From Prorocentrum cordatum (lineage: Eukaryota; Sar; Dinophyceae; Prorocentrales; Prorocentraceae), in contig CAUYUJ010014346.1 of the NCBI GenBank assembly GCA_963575745.1, forward strand, positions 215,856 to 279,855: 64,000 nucleotides of DNA. The letters run 5' to 3'. Below are positions 31,429 to 47,819 of this stretch, in pieces. Under the pieces are notes generated by a model that did no database searches, was not told the origin of the DNA, and saw nothing but the letters and a program-made list of their open reading frames with translations. The position numbers and the translations under genes are program-made. Positions within the stretch are counted from its first letter, which is position 1. Every line of letters begins with the position of its first letter.

Positions 31429-31739
31429 CATAGCAAGGATGGGCAACCTTCCCAACGACACCCTTGCATCCTTACCTCCTCGGCCCACCCTCGACCATTT
31501 TCGCTGGCCGCGCCCCGCTCGGAAAGCTTCGAAATGGGCGTCCACGGCCCTTGCATCCTGAACGTGCATCCTCTACTCGGGCCGCCGTTTTGGAAGCCTG
31601 GACTCAGGGGCGCGCAAACATGGATTAGCGATCCATGGACCTGGCGCGGTCGCCAAATCCACGGATCGGGGGAAGTGCCCTCCCCAAAATGCGGCCAGTC
31701 CTCCTCTGGCCGCGGGAATCCGCGATCTTCCGTGGAAAC

Positions 31740-31890
31740 GGGACCCGTCGCTAATCCACGCCCCCTTGATCCATGTTTGCGATCGCCTGAGTTCTGGGAC
31801 GCGAGGAACCTAGGAGATTGGGAGGAGGAGGAGGAGGAGGAGGAGGAGGAGGAGAGGAGGAGGAGGAGGAGGAGGAGGAGGAGGAGGAGG

Positions 31891-31925
<35 letters not shown>

Positions 31926-32330
31926 GAGGAGGAGGAGGAGGGAGGAGGAGGAGGAGGACCCCCTTGATCCATGTTTGCGATCGCCAGACTTTTGGAAGCC
32001 TGGACCGAGACCAGCCGAGCCCCCTTTCGGCGCCCCCGCCGCTGCTGCTGCTGCAGTGCCTGCACCCTCGGGCTCCGCGGGGGCCACGGCCTGGCGCCCG
32101 GCAGGAGCAGGAAGCACCTCCCCCCGCCTTCTCCTCCCCCCTCCTCCTCCTCCTCCTCCTCCTCCTCCTCCTCCTCCTCGGAGGGGGAAGGGGGAGGGGG
32201 AGGGGGAGGGGGAGGGGGAGGAGGAAGAGGAGGAGGAGGAGGAGGAGGAGGAGGAGGAAGAAGAAGAAGAAACAGAGGAAGAGGGAGAGGAGGAGGAGTC
32301 CCCTCCTGGTGAAGGAGCACGTGGTGTCTT
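31740..32330. repeat. GGA and TCC/GGG microsatellites flanked by a 38-bp direct repeat
   Basis: (GGA)n at 31820-31965 is bracketed by CCCCTTGATCCATGTTTGCG-ATCGCC at about 31763 and again at about 31960. (TCC)n at 32140-32178 is followed by GGGGGA and GGA repeats to 32290. The direct repeat suggests that the microsatellite expanded inside a duplicated segment. Confidence 0.85.
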
Positions 32331-34079
32331 TCCCTCAGCAGAGCGCGGTCGGGGACCTTGGGCGCGCATCTGAGCAGCTCGGTACCTCCGAGCTCCCTCC
32401 TCACAACTCCCATTCGCAGCTGCAGGTAGGGGTGGCCCTAGGCAAGAGTGACGTTGGGTGCGCGGCCTCTAGAGCCGCGCGCCAAGACCCCCCCCTCGGC
32501 CGCCTCATAGGGGACAGCGGGGGGGGCCACATCGACGCAATCCAGAGGCGCCAGCCAGTGCTGGCGGGACCTCGGTGGGCCCGCGCCAAAGATCACCAGA
32601 GGTCACTCTGGCGAAGAGTCAGCCTTACGCGCAACAGACGTGAGGAGACCAACAGGTGCGGATACCGCTACTCCCTGGACCTCTCCCGGCGTGCGTTCCG
32701 ACCAAAATTTCGAGGCGAACCCACCCTCCCACTGTAACTCGCACAGGCATGGCTTGCAATTGTCTGCTTTCTCGGGTTCTGCTGCATCGTAAGGGGCCCT
32801 GTCTGCTGCCCCATCGCGCCGCTGTCTGCGCCGAATCGAATCCACGTCGAACGCGTCGACCCGCGTCGAATCCACGTCGAATCCACGTGGGGCCCGCGTC
32901 GAAACCGTGTCGACAACAATAAGACACCGTCATTACTGGGACTGTTGGCGACGCGCCGAGGAGGGCAGGGCGAGCGGGGGAGGGCTGGGTAGAAGGCGGG
33001 AGGCCTCTTGGAAGCCCACGGAGGGCTTCCAAGAAGCACCCCGCCTTCTGAGAAGCCATCCCCCCTCACCCTGCCCCCCCTCGGCGCGCCGCCGAGACAG
33101 GCAAGGTCCCCCCGAAGGTGCAATTAGACGGGGGGGGGCGCTGATCCAGCTGCCCTCAGGGCACTCCCCAAAGGGATCCGCAGGGTTCCCCGGACGGCGG
33201 CCTCTGGAGCTGGTTGGGAACTACCTGGTAAGTCCTCTTCGTGGGCCCTGGAAACGACGAGGCCGTTTTGGCTGCCGCTTTCGTTGTTCCGTGTTTACCG
33301 TTTCCGGCGCCGTTACTTTACCACTGTCGACTTTCCTGGTGGGGGCCTGGTCCATATCGCCGCTACGCTACGGAATCCGAGCCGTTTTCGAACCAGTGAC
33401 GTAGAAGCATCATGTGTCCTCGAGAGAGGGGAGGGGAAGAAAGGGAGGGAGAGGGTGAAGCAGGAACTTAGCGGGTCCTTGTCCACGGCTGCACAGTCGA
33501 AGCCTTGCGGGCTGCGAGGACGTTCGAATAAGGAGCGAGGTTTCTGTCTTGGCCCATTCGGGTCGAGACCTTCGCTCGAGAAGCCCAGGGGAGAGCCGAG
33601 GGAGAAATCGAAAGTGACCCCCATGCGAGGATGCCGACTGTACCTTTCAGGGGGTTGAAGAGAAGGGCCCTAACTGGCACACCCCAGGACCCTTTGGGAG
33701 CAAGCAGGGGCCCGAAATGGCCCCTCCAAAGGGCCCTTTAACGCCCGCCCGAGCCTTGGGCGGCGTGGGGGCCCCGGTTTCGGCCACCACCGCACGGCGC
33801 ACTGAACCCCGAGCGGCCTCGCGTCTCGGGAGGCCCCGAGCGGCCTACCGACGCCAACTGCCGTGTGGAGTCGGCAGGCCGTGGGCTGCAACCTGCGGGT
33901 CCCAGGGCCGGGGACGAGGCCCGTGGAGGCTGTTCGGCCCGTGCCGCCCGCGGCGGCCCGGGGACCTCCGAGGCCCCAGGGTCCAGGGAAGTCCTGGCCC
34001 CTGCCATGGGGCTGTGCTGCCTCGGCCACTCCTTTGGCTGGCCCTCTGTTTGGATAGAGCCTTGCCGCGCCCCTCCTCT
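32331..34079. other. No supported gene; short CGTCGAATCCACG repeat
   Basis: 32825-32905 has CGTCGAATCCACGTCGAA units. 33000-33060 contains CTTCCAAGAAGC-type short palindromes. Elsewhere open frames overlap on both strands and none shows clear splice sites. Confidence 0.5.
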
Positions 34080-35505
<1,426 letters not shown>

Positions 35506-35639
35506 TCCTCCTCGACACCCCCTCCTCCTCCCCTCCTCCTCATCCGGTCTCCCCCCCTCCCCGCCGCATCCCTTCCTCTTCGCTTGTTCCTTGATTTCCC
35601 CTGCCTGCGCGCTTCCAACGGCACAACGAACGTCACTTT

Positions 35640-36625
35640 GCGAGCTCGTTGGGGGGGTTCAGCGAAGCGCGGTCCTACTAGGACCCAAACGAGATCTAGC
35701 CCTCCATGGGTGCTGCCGAAAGCGCATCTGTGGCGATCCTGATGAGCGTCGGGGTGGTCCCGCGGAATGCGGTACCACGGGGGGGGACAAACGAGATCTC
35801 GCCTCCCTGAACGCTGCCAACGGCTCAACATTAGGCACTTTCGGGAACGCAGCCCCACACTCTGCGGAAGGCGGTCCTACACAAATCCAACCTGCACTCT
35901 GTCGAGAGCAGAAGAACTACCGTGAGAAAAAGTAACCCCACAAGCGAAAAGTCTGGTAAACACGCAGGAATGTCAGTCAATGTCACATATTGGTGTCGGG
36001 GCGATTTTTCTACCCGTGGCTGGACGCTGCCGACTGCGCGACTGCGGGCCAACACGTTCGGGAGTTAACTGGAGGTCCGCCAAAGAACTGTCCTACGCAT
36101 GCCCAAACTATTGCTTCGCTCCCTCGTCGCTGCAAGCTGCACAACTGCCGGCTCTTTCCTAAGCGAGATCTCCCCCTGCCTGGGCGTTGCCAACTGCGCA
36201 TCTGTCGGCATCTCCGTGGGCTCCTCCAATGTCCAGCGAAGTGCGATCCGCAGCAGACCAGAACGAAGTACTGCCTCCGTGAGCGCTGCCAACTGCGCAA
36301 ATGTTTACACTTTCGGGAGTTCCTATGCCCGCCAGAAAGCCATTTGACGCGGATCCGCACTATCACTCCCCTGCCTGTGCGCTGCATGTTTCGGCATTCT
36401 CGTGCTGGGGGGTCAAGGCGTGTGCGACCCTGAACAGACCATGCAATTTCTCTACCCCCTGAGCGCAACTGTCGGCACTTTCCTGACCCTCCTGGGGGTC
36501 CGGGAGAAGGATTTCCTGCGTAGAACCGGACTACTGCTCTCCTCCCTGGGTGCCGCGAACTGCGCAACTTTCGGTGCTTACGTGAGCGGGGATCTGGCGG
36601 AGAATGGTCCTGGCTCAAACTATTG
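35640..36625. repeat. About 110-bp diverged tandem repeat, block 1
   Basis: Units share GCGCTGCCAACTGCGCA, a CTTTCGGGAG-TCCT segment, CCAGCGAAGTGCGGTCC and CAAACGAGATCTCGCCTCC. Landmarks lie near 35812, 36187, 36284 and 36551. Spacing is irregular, about 95-130 bp. Confidence 0.75.
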
Positions 36626-36632
36626 AAGAGGC

Positions 36633-36778
36633 CCGAGGACACAAATGAATACACACAAATTGAAGGACTCCCCATATTTTCCCATATTTTCTTGGTTTTC
36701 GTCTTCCCCCCCACTTCCCATATTTTCCCATATGTTCCTTGGACTCGACGATTAATTGTGTCTGTGTGTGTGTTTTCC
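36633..36778. repeat. Dispersed element N, copy 1
   Basis: Contains CCCATATTTTCCCATATTTT, CTTGGTTTTCGTCTTCCCCC, TCGACGATTAATTGTGTCTG and terminal ACACAC/GTGTGT runs. It is colinear with 51716-51880. Here it interrupts the 110-bp array. Confidence 0.85.
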
Positions 36779-36784
36779 CCTCCC

Positions 36785-37130
36785 GAACTCTGACTCCCCT
36801 ACCTGAGCGCTGCCAGCTGCACAGCTCCTGGGTCCACCACAGTGCGGTCCTCTTCGGCGATTGAAGTAAGGACTCCCCTTCCTGGTGGTTGCCAGCTGCC
36901 CAACCTTCTGGCCCCTGCGTGCGCCTCCTACCGGGGGGCAGCGGAGCGCGTCCTGCGCTGACCCAAACTACTACTCACCTTCCTCTTGGGAGCTGTCAAC
37001 TGCACAATTGTCGGCGCTGTCGCGGGCCTCCTTGGGGATCCCGCGGGCCGCGGTCTCACGCAGATCCATGTTACTGCCTGTCGTGGGCCTCCTGGGGCGT
37101 CCAGCAGAGTCCAGCCCTTCCGACCCACAC
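36785..37130. repeat. About 110-bp diverged tandem repeat, block 2
   Basis: A continuation of the array at 35640-36625, with landmarks at about 36806 (CGCTGCCAGCTGCACAGC) and 36990 (GCTGTCAACTGCACAATTGT). The two blocks are separated by element N. Confidence 0.7.
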
Positions 37131-37994
37131 GACTGCCCCCCTCCCGACGGGGGCTAAGCGCGCCTCGGAGCAAAGAGACGGGGTTTGGATCGCCTCCAGC
37201 GCGGCATTTGTCCACGGCGGAGGTCGATGTGGGGCTGTCGGTGGGGGTGGCGCCCCCCCGGCGCTCATCAAGAAGCGCCACGACTACCCGTTTCCCCAGG
37301 CGAGCCCCCGATGCGGTGGACGTGGCCATCCTCGGACCGCGAGCGCGGGCGGGGCTCGCCTGCGCGCAGGAGTGACCCGATAATTAAAAGAGAGGACCTC
37401 TAGCGATATGCTGTGCCCATCGTATCTTAGGACCGCGTGCCAGACGTCACTCAGAGCACCCAGAAGAGAGTCGACACAGTGCCTGCCCGACACGCTGGGG
37501 TCGAGCGAGCATCGCCTCCCAGGGCCCAGCACGTGAAAACCCGCCGGCTCCGATACTTCCTGGATGTTCGGAGGCAACTGCTGGGAGGTCTTCGTCGGAA
37601 AGATTAAGGAGGATTAAGCCCCGCTGCGGGGCTGTGCTGCGGGGCTGTTACGTCAGAAGGCGGCATTGGATTACACGGAATTGAGCCGGATCAAGCGGGA
37701 TTCAGCCGGATTAAGCGGGGTTAAGCCGGAGTAAGCCGGACTTCGGACCAGGGCAAACTCAAACTTTGACCTCCCAGGAGTGGCACCCGAATTGCTGCTC
37801 GCAGTTCTCCCCGGCGGCCCCGGCCAGGGTCGGTCGGAGCAGCTTACCTCCAGCGCGCGCGGCCGGCCGACCGCTGCACGCCACGCGGTAGCAATCGGCG
37901 GCCGGCGTGCTCGGGGCGTGGCCCCCCCGGAGCTGCCGGAAGCCGCGATCCCGAAGGTCGCCCCCGCGAAGGGCCATCCCGCACGCGCCGCCGA
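37131..37994. other. No gene; AAGCCGGAT short repeat
   Basis: 37600-37745 has about ten degenerate units of GAGCCGGATTAAGCGGG, a type also seen at 56480-56580. The remainder has no supported feature. Confidence 0.65.
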
Positions 37995-38128
37995 ATAATA
38001 ATAATGATGATAACAATGATGATGATACTACTAATAATGATGATAATAATGACAGAGATGATAATAACAATAAAAAATTAATAGCAATACTAATAATGAT
38101 AACAATAATAATGATAATAATAATCCAG
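37995..38128. repeat. AT-rich AATAAT/GATGAT microsatellite
   Basis: Degenerate trinucleotide repeat of AAT, GAT and ACA. It adjoins foldback element J. Confidence 0.9.
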
Positions 38129-38140
38129 GGATGGACAGAT

Positions 38141-38340
38141 GCGGGCAATGTCTATATCCACTTCCAGTGCGCCTTGGAGTTTCGGGCTCTCTTCCCAAGC
38201 AGCATGAAGCGCACTGGATATGGATTATACTCTGCCTCCACAAGGCTAGATGTTTATCCATATCCAGTGCGCCTCGGCCTTGCGGCGCCCCTTCCAAAAA
38301 AGTCCAAGACGCACTGGATATGGATACATATATTGCCCGC
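38141..38340. repeat. Foldback element J with nested hairpins
   Basis: Outer inverted termini GCGGGCAATGTCTATATCCA and TGGATACATATATTGCCCGC. Inside are two further hairpins, each pairing CCAGTGCGCCT-type with AGCGCACTGGATATGGAT-type arms. The total is exactly 200 bp with both ends intact. Confidence 0.9.
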
Positions 38341-38344
38341 AACA

Positions 38345-38520
38345 GAACCGCCTTTAGTATAAAGTGGTTTAGTGCAAGCGACCTCGGGCCCAAAACTGGC
38401 GGGCGCAAGCATGGAAAATAACGGCCGCGGCGCCCTCTCGAGAGCCGAAAACGGACAATTCACTAATCGACGTGTCAGGGTGGGGGTTCTGTCCACCCCC
38501 GACGAATGTGCTGGGGGGTT
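38345..38520. repeat. Dispersed repeat G, copy 1
   Basis: Blocks ATAACGGCCGCGGCGCCCTC, GACGTGTCAGGGTGGG and CTGTCCACCCCCGACGA recur in the same order at 42365-42545. Confidence 0.75.
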
Positions 38521-38721
38521 GGAGGCGAAGTGGTTTCGGGGGTTCGCAGGACTGGGTTTGGAGGGACCCGGTTCCTGATGTGTACCTGGGGACGCACCCC
38601 CCCTCGCCCCGTTCCACGAACTGGAACTGCTGTCACCAGGAGAGACACCAGCCAATTTTTTGGGCTTCGGGTCCTGATCACTAACCTGGTTCCCTTAACT
38701 GGGGTTGTGACTAGATCCGAC

Positions 38722-38965
38722 CAAGGGGTCTGAAATGGATGCAACGGAGCCCCAAAAAATCAGCCAGGAGGGGAGATGAGGCCAAGTCCGCTCAAAGTCG
38801 GTTCCCGGACCCCTTCCCCGGGTGCATCTGGTGTGTAACTTTACCACCCCGGGATCCGCTCTGGCGGCCCTGGGGCACGAACACGGCCCCTCTGGGAGGC
38901 CGCGAGAGGCAAAAACCACATCCTCGAACCCAACACCTCGAGCCTCGCCCCCCTTCCTGCTCGCC
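38722..38965. repeat. Dispersed repeat M, copy 3
   Basis: AAGGGGTCTGAAATGG ... GAGGCCAAGTCCGCTCAAAG ... CACCTCGAGCCTCGCCC. It is colinear with 21483-21718 and 24688-24905. Confidence 0.75.
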
Positions 38966-39189
38966 CGAGCTGGCGCTGCTGGCCCGCTGGCCTCGCGCCC
39001 AGGGCGCCCGACGCCGCCGTCCCAGCGGCAGGCCCCCTGCGCCGCGGGAGCGCCGGCGAGGCCGCAGGCGCTCGGGCGGCAGCGCGGTGCGCGGGCCTTG
39101 CGCGGGGTGGGGCTGCCCGAGGAGGGCGGGGGGGGGACCTGCTCCGCTTCGGTGGCAAATGGGAGCCTCCCATACCATCTTGTCGGCTC

Positions 39190-39312
39190 TTGCGAATCGA
39201 CGCCAGTCGACGCTAAATCGACGCTAATCGACGCTAATCGAACGCTAACCGACGCTAACCAACGCTAGATCGGCGCTGTCTCACCGAGGCCCAACGCTAG
39301 CCGACGCTAAAG
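39190..39312. repeat. TCGACGCTAA short tandem repeat
   Basis: About ten degenerate 9-12-bp units of TCGACGCTAA and CCGACGCTAA. Confidence 0.9.
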
Positions 39313-40214
39313 ACGGAAGTAAGAGGGTCAACCAGGCCCCCTTCCTCTTTCGAGTAGGGAACCGACTACAGAATTGATTTACCCAGAATTGATTTTCTCG
39401 TCGAGTTATACGTAGAACGTTCCCAGATTGACGAACATCCTACACCTGTCCCATGGATTCGATGAACAAATCTGGTGAATGCATTCTCAGGGACGTCCCA
39501 TGGGTGAACCAATTCTGCCGTCGATCCCCTGCTCGGCTCCTGGCGCGCCTGAAACGGGCATGGTCGAACAGCGTCGGCGGGATGCGCAACAAACACCAGG
39601 AAGCTGGTCCAGAACCAACAGCGGCCGCTGCCGGGCAGGCGGCCTTCCTGGGAAACCAAAAGGTACCGATGCCGCTACCCCCCGGACCTCTCCCGGGGCG
39701 CGTTCTGACCAGGATCTCCCGGGAGGCCCCAAAGGACGGGGGAAAACGGGCGAGGGGTAGAGGTTTTGGGTACCTTGCCTCCTCTGCCCTCCGCCTCTCC
39801 CGAGCGGACAGCATCCGCGGCCACACCGACCACGAGCCCTGCCCCAAGCGGACAGGAGCTGCTCTCCCCGCCTGACTGGTTTGGGGGAAGGGGGCCAGCA
39901 CAGGGCCGTCGACGGAAACCAGAAGGGAACCATTATCAGACAGGACTGTAAACCCCCAGCTCGCTCGGGACAACTCCAGAATGATGTGCTTCCTACAACT
40001 ACCATCAGCCATCAAAAAAAAGATGCCCCCCCAGAATCTCGTTCGTGCCGGTCCGCCTTGCCCCGGCCCGGGGGCTCCCCCTTCCGCCGCCCGGCAGCAG
40101 AGGGCTGCCCCGGGCCGGCGGCGCGGCGCGCACTTGGCGCCGCCCCCAGGTGCTGCACGGAGACCGGCGTGGCACCCCCAGCTTGCTGGCCGAAACAGGT
40201 ACACTCGGGGCGAA
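39313..40214. repeat. Unannotated DNA with a partial element A at 39570-39720
   Basis: CAACAGCGGCCGCTGCCGGGC followed by AGGCGGCCTTCCTGGG matches the core of element A. The following CGATGCCGCTACCCCCCGGA block has a diverged match at about 32662. The rest has no supported gene. Confidence 0.6.
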
Positions 40215-40390
40215 AACCTAAGGAACCCTGAATAAGGAACGAGGCCCCTTTTTTCAGCAAGTTAGACTTCGATGCCCAATCGAAAACCTAAGGAAAACCT
40301 AAGGCAAGCTGCGAAACAATTAAGGAACACGGAGCCCCTCCCCAACGACAAGGGTTCTTTGTTTAGCAACCCGACTGTACCCCTGACCCT
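40215..40390. repeat. Dispersed repeat P, copy 1
   Basis: AAGGAACCCTGAATAAGGAAC ... GACTTCGATGCCCAATCGAA ... AAGGAACACGGAGCCCCTCC ... AACCCGACTGTA. The same order occurs at 43941-44103 and 52016-52175. ATCGA-flanked inner palindromes are present in all copies. Confidence 0.85.
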
Positions 40391-40784
40391 GGACCTAAGT
40401 TAGAAGGGCCCCAAGCAGCAGGGGTAGGGGGGTCTCTTCAGCACATGTATTAAGCCGAGCTGCCCAGACTCATGATCCTCAATGCAACGACGGGGATATC
40501 AGTGAGGCCACGTCATCATTGTGTAATGAGGGGTAGGGCTTCTTTTCTTCTCAGTGACAGCTTGCTTCATCATCCTGGGCCTGGACTGGCGAGGCAGGGC
40601 AGTCGAGGGCTGGCAGCACCCTTGGAGGGCCCCGCCATCCCCATAACACGTGAGCCCCTGTTAGAATTCTTGGGGGGGAGCTGGGGCTCAAAATTCAAAG
40701 GATGTCCGCTGCCAAATGAATCCCAGCGGGGGGATCCGATTGGACTCGCAGGGGTAGGGTTCATAAGTAGTAGTCGCTGGCTGG
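40391..40784. other. No gene; block shared with 24505-24625
   Basis: 40665-40775 (GGGGCTCAAAATTCAAAGGA, ATGAATCCCAGCGGGGGGA, GCAGGGGTAGGGTTCATAAG) is a diverged copy of 24505-24625. Nothing else was recognised. Confidence 0.6.
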
Positions 40785-41650
40785 AGGGGGGTGAGGGGGG
40801 GGAGGAGGAGGGGGAGAAGGAGGGGGAGGAGGAGGAGGAAGGAGGAGGCTATGGAGACTATGGAGACTAGTTCGAGGGAGCTCCTCGCTCGCCACACCAG
40901 GCGCAGGGGCATAGCTACTCCTCCAAACATTCAAGGAGAGGAGGAAGGAGGAGGAGGAGGAGGAAGGAGCAAGGTGGAGGAGGAGGAGGAGGAGAAGGAG
41001 GAGGAGGAAGGATGAGGAGGAAGGAGGAAGGAGGAGGAGGAGGGAGGAGGAGGAGGAGGAAGGAGGAGGAGGAAGGAGGAAGAGGAGAGGATGAGGAGGA
41101 AGGGAGGAAGGATGAGGAAGGAGGGATGAGAGGAGGAGGAGGAGGAGGAGGAGGAGGAGGTGAGGAGGAGGAGGAGGAGGGGAGAGGGAGGAGGAGAGGA
41201 GGAGGAGGAGGAGAGGAGGAAGGAGGAGGGAGGAGGAGAGGGGGCGCCCGCCTCCGGAGGAGGCTGGGCAGCCCGGCGGGCTCCGGCCCGGGCGGCCCCT
41301 CGGGCCCGGGCGGGCCCGTCCTCCCGCTCGGTTGCAGGGGGGGGGGGGGGGGGGGGGGGAACGGCTGCCGCAGCGGCGGCGGCGGCCAAGGCGGCGGCCT
41401 CCGCCTCCTCCTCCTCCTCCTCCTCCTCTCCTCCTCCTCCTCCTCCTCCTCTCCTCTCCTCCTCCTCCTCCTCCCTCTCCTCCTCCTCCTCCTCCTCCTC
41501 TCCTCCTCCTCCTCCTCCTCCTCCTCCTCCTCCTCCTCCTCCTACTCCTACTCCTACTCCTACTCCTCCTCCTCCTCCTCCTCCTCCTCCTCCTCCTCCT
41601 CCTCCTCCTCCTCCTCCTCCTCCTCCTCCTCCTCCTCCTCCTGCTCCCGC
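40785..41650. repeat. Facing GGA (40785-41240) and TCC (41400-41650) microsatellites
   Basis: The two blocks are reverse complements in sense and could form a hairpin of several hundred bases around a GC-rich centre that includes a 23-base poly-G run (41337-41359). All long frames here are low-complexity. Confidence 0.9.
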
Positions 41651-41754
41651 TCCTGGCCTCGGCGGCAGCGGCAGCGGCAGCCGCTGCGGGCTGCAGCCGC
41701 AGGGGGGGGAGGGAGGCGAGGGCGGGAGAGGCGGCGAGGCGGCGGGGGAGGAGG

Positions 41755-42235
41755 AGGAGCGGGACAAGCCAGGTGCGCTCGCGTCCCATCTGGCGTCCTG
41801 CCCCTCCCTCCCGTTCCTCTCCACGGCGCAGATCTCCTCTCTGTTCGCACAGTCGGATGTCGTAGCATGGCGTAGCATTACATGGCATAGCATGGTGTTA
41901 AAGATCACGGCGCAGCATGACATAGCATGGCGTGGCGACGCCCCAAAGTGGGGGGGGGGGGCGGCTTCTGTGGCCACGAACGAAAGTGCGGCAATGAGGC
42001 CAACGCTGCAGCGGCAGCACGATTCGGAACGAGGGGAAACGTGGAAATGAGGCCAGCGCTGCAGCCGGTGCACGTTTCGGAACGAGCGGAAGCCCGAGAG
42101 TGAGGCCAGCGACTCAGCGGGAGCAGCATTTTCAAAAATAACCGAAGCGAAAACCCAGTTCCTGGGAATCCTTTGGGCCGAATATCTTCCAGACGCCATC
42201 AGGAGAGAGGAGAGTAGTATTCATATTCTGCAACT
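41755..42235. repeat. Large dispersed repeat F, copy 2
   Basis: Colinear with 11880-12600. It includes CAAGCCAGGTGCGCTCGCGT, a TTCGCACAGTCGGATGTCG block, a short GCATGGC tandem (41866-41940) and three approximately 53-bp units of CAGCGCTGCAGC-GG-GCACG-TTCGGAACGAG (41998-42125). Confidence 0.8.
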
Positions 42236-42364
42236 GCGAAGGGTAGGGAGGGCAGGAGGGAGAACGAGGGCCACGAGAAGGAATAGCAGCAGACGGAGGG
42301 GAAGAGAAGGTCGCAGGAGAGTCCCCCAGAACACCCCCACCCTCCTCCCCCTGGGACGATCGGC

Positions 42365-42545
42365 GGTGGACAAACCTCCATTTAGTAAACCTACCCTTAG
42401 TGAAAACGGCCTGGGACCGAAACCGACGGACCTGGACCAGCAAAAATGACGGCCGCGACGCCCTCTCGCGACACGAAAACAGCCGATTCGCGAGTCGACG
42501 CGTCAGGGTAGGAGGTCTGTCCACCCCCGAGAGTGGAGAAGACCC
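42365..42545. repeat. Dispersed repeat G, copy 2
   Basis: AAATGACGGCCGCGACGCCC, GACGCGTCAGGGTAGGAGG and CTGTCCACCCCCGAGAG align with 38345-38520. Confidence 0.75.
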
Positions 42546-42825
42546 CCAGATCGGGTCGGGCGAAAGGGGGGGATAGCAAAGGGGGGGTTTGAGAATCAGC
42601 TCACGTAGCTGATTTTCCCGGCGCCTCCCGGCGCCGGAGGCGCCCATGTATCGAGGAATGGGCCCCTCGGTGGGGCCGAAACCAGCTGCATGCAGCAAGT
42701 TTCCGTACCCCCCCCTTTCCCAATCCCCCCCTTTCGCCCGGCCCGACCAGAGCACTGTCGCTTTCTTCGTGGCCTCGTGCCGACGACGCCCAAAGTCTGG
42801 AGATCGCGCGCTGTCCGAGCCTTTA

Positions 42826-43100
<275 letters not shown>

Positions 43101-43940
43101 ATGTGGACCCCCAACCGGGGCAGGGCGGCCCAGCGGGGGTGCCCGACGTGCAGCGAGCCACCGGCCGGGCTGGCGCGAGGCGGCCGTTGAGCCGGGCGGC
43201 GAGCCAGCAGGACCACGCCAGGGCAGCAGGTGCCGAAGCAGGGGGTGGCCCTGGCCCGAGAAGCATCCAGCTGTCGCGCCATGCTCTGGGCCTCGCTTCA
43301 CGTGGGGGCGATCCATGGGGCGGGGGGGAAGACGAGTGCACCCTTCGTGCCCTTTTGGGTCCCGTAGGGCCCCTGTAGGGCCCCTGCAGGGCCCCTGAGG
43401 AACACGGGAGGCACCGTCCACCCCTCCTGCTATAGCGCCCCATGAACTACACAACAACCGGCTGCTGGACGCCCTGGGGCCCTCTGGGCTCCGCGAAACG
43501 GGTGCTCTGGAGGTCATCTGTGCCGCGCCAGGAAAGCTGGGGTCGCCTCAAGCCAAGGCCGCCCCCGGCAACACCCGGAAAGGGAGGGGAGCCAAACAGG
43601 GGCCTTCCCATGGGAACGGGATGGGGTGGAACCGAATGCACTGGGGCCACCGGGCGCAAGCCGGAACATCAACACACAGCTTGGGCAGCGGATCCTGGTG
43701 CCTCAAGCCCCCGATGAGACCCGCCCAACAAGACCGTTGCGCTCCTTCCTTCTGCGGCCGCGGGGTCACATAAGGCCACATAAGGCGCCTCCCGACACAG
43801 CGAAACACGCCGCGCTCCCGGGGACACGGTGGGGCACCATCATTCCACCTCGCCGATGCGCCCCCGACCGATGGCGAAGCAGCACGTTCCCGGGCACGAT
43901 GGGGCTCCCCAGCCCCGACCAGCGACACTGTCGGAGCGTT
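43101..43940. other. No supported gene
   Basis: GC-rich, with frames open on both strands. No motif, splice pair or repeat unit stands out apart from a short GGGCCCCTG triplication at 43370-43400. Confidence 0.5.
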
Positions 43941-44103
43941 GACCTAAGGAGCCTGATATAAGGAACGAGGCCCCTTTCTTTCCATAAATTAAACTTCGAT
44001 GTCCCATCGAACACCTAAGGAAAACAGGAGAGGCAAACTGCAAAAAAAGTAAGGAACACGGAGCCCCTCCCAAGCGAAAAGGGTTCCTTCTTCAGCGCCC
44101 CGA
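43941..44103. repeat. Dispersed repeat P, copy 2
   Basis: GACCTAAGGAGCCTGATATA ... ATTAAACTTCGATGTCCCAT ... AAGGAACACGGAGCCCCTCC ... GCGCCCCGACTG. It is colinear with copies at 40215 and 52016. Confidence 0.85.
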
Positions 44104-44156
44104 CTGGCGATGTGGGAGCGAGATTGAAAAAGGAAAACAACACAAACATAGACTCT

Positions 44157-44268
44157 CGACGCTCCGCGCGGACTTCTCGGATCTGCGCTGGACCCCCCTC
44201 CATGGCGCGCGGAGCGCGCCAGGGGCGGCGCCGGAGGCGCCCCAAGAAATCCGCGCCGAGCGCCAAAA
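44157..44268. repeat. Foldback element K, copy 1
   Basis: The left arm GACGCTCCGCGCGGACTTCT and the right arm CCAAGAAATCCGCGCCGAGC are complementary. The centre is the GC palindrome GGCGCGCGGAGCGCGCC. Related copies are at 53169-53275 and 53560-53676. Confidence 0.8.
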
Positions 44269-44336
44269 GTTTAGGTTTATGCCGATGTGATTCTTCGACA
44301 TCTAGGGTCGACGATGGCCTCCCGACTGGTCCGGGT

Positions 44337-44515
44337 CTTGGACGTCCGGGATGGGTACGGAAAAAATGAGTACAATGCCCAACAACAAAGGTTATCCCAA
44401 ACCAACAGCGGCCGCTGTTGGGCAGGCGGCCTTCTTTCTCACATGTACACAGGCCGCGGCGACACCGACAGCGAGTCCTGTTCAAAATGAACAGGAACTG
44501 CTGTTGGGCATTCGT
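44337..44515. repeat. Foldback element A, copy with truncated right arm
   Basis: Starts TTGGACGTCCGGGATGGGTA. It contains CCAACAGCGGCCGCTGTTGG, GGGCAGGCGGCCTTCTTTCT, CCTGTTCAAAATGAACAGGA and CTGCTGTTGGGCATT, and then leaves the consensus. It is the second-best copy after 60236-60424. Confidence 0.85.
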
Positions 44516-44675
44516 TCGTGCCGACGTATGCGCGGCAACCTGGATATCACGGCAACCTGGATATCAACGCGAGCATGAGCCCCCTCCTCCTGGCTCCCAA
44601 ACTGGCGCCGGCCCGTGGGGATCAGAGGGGGATGGCTGACCCCCGTCGCTTGCCCCCCGACCCGAGCCAGTCTCA

Positions 44676-47819
<3,144 letters not shown>

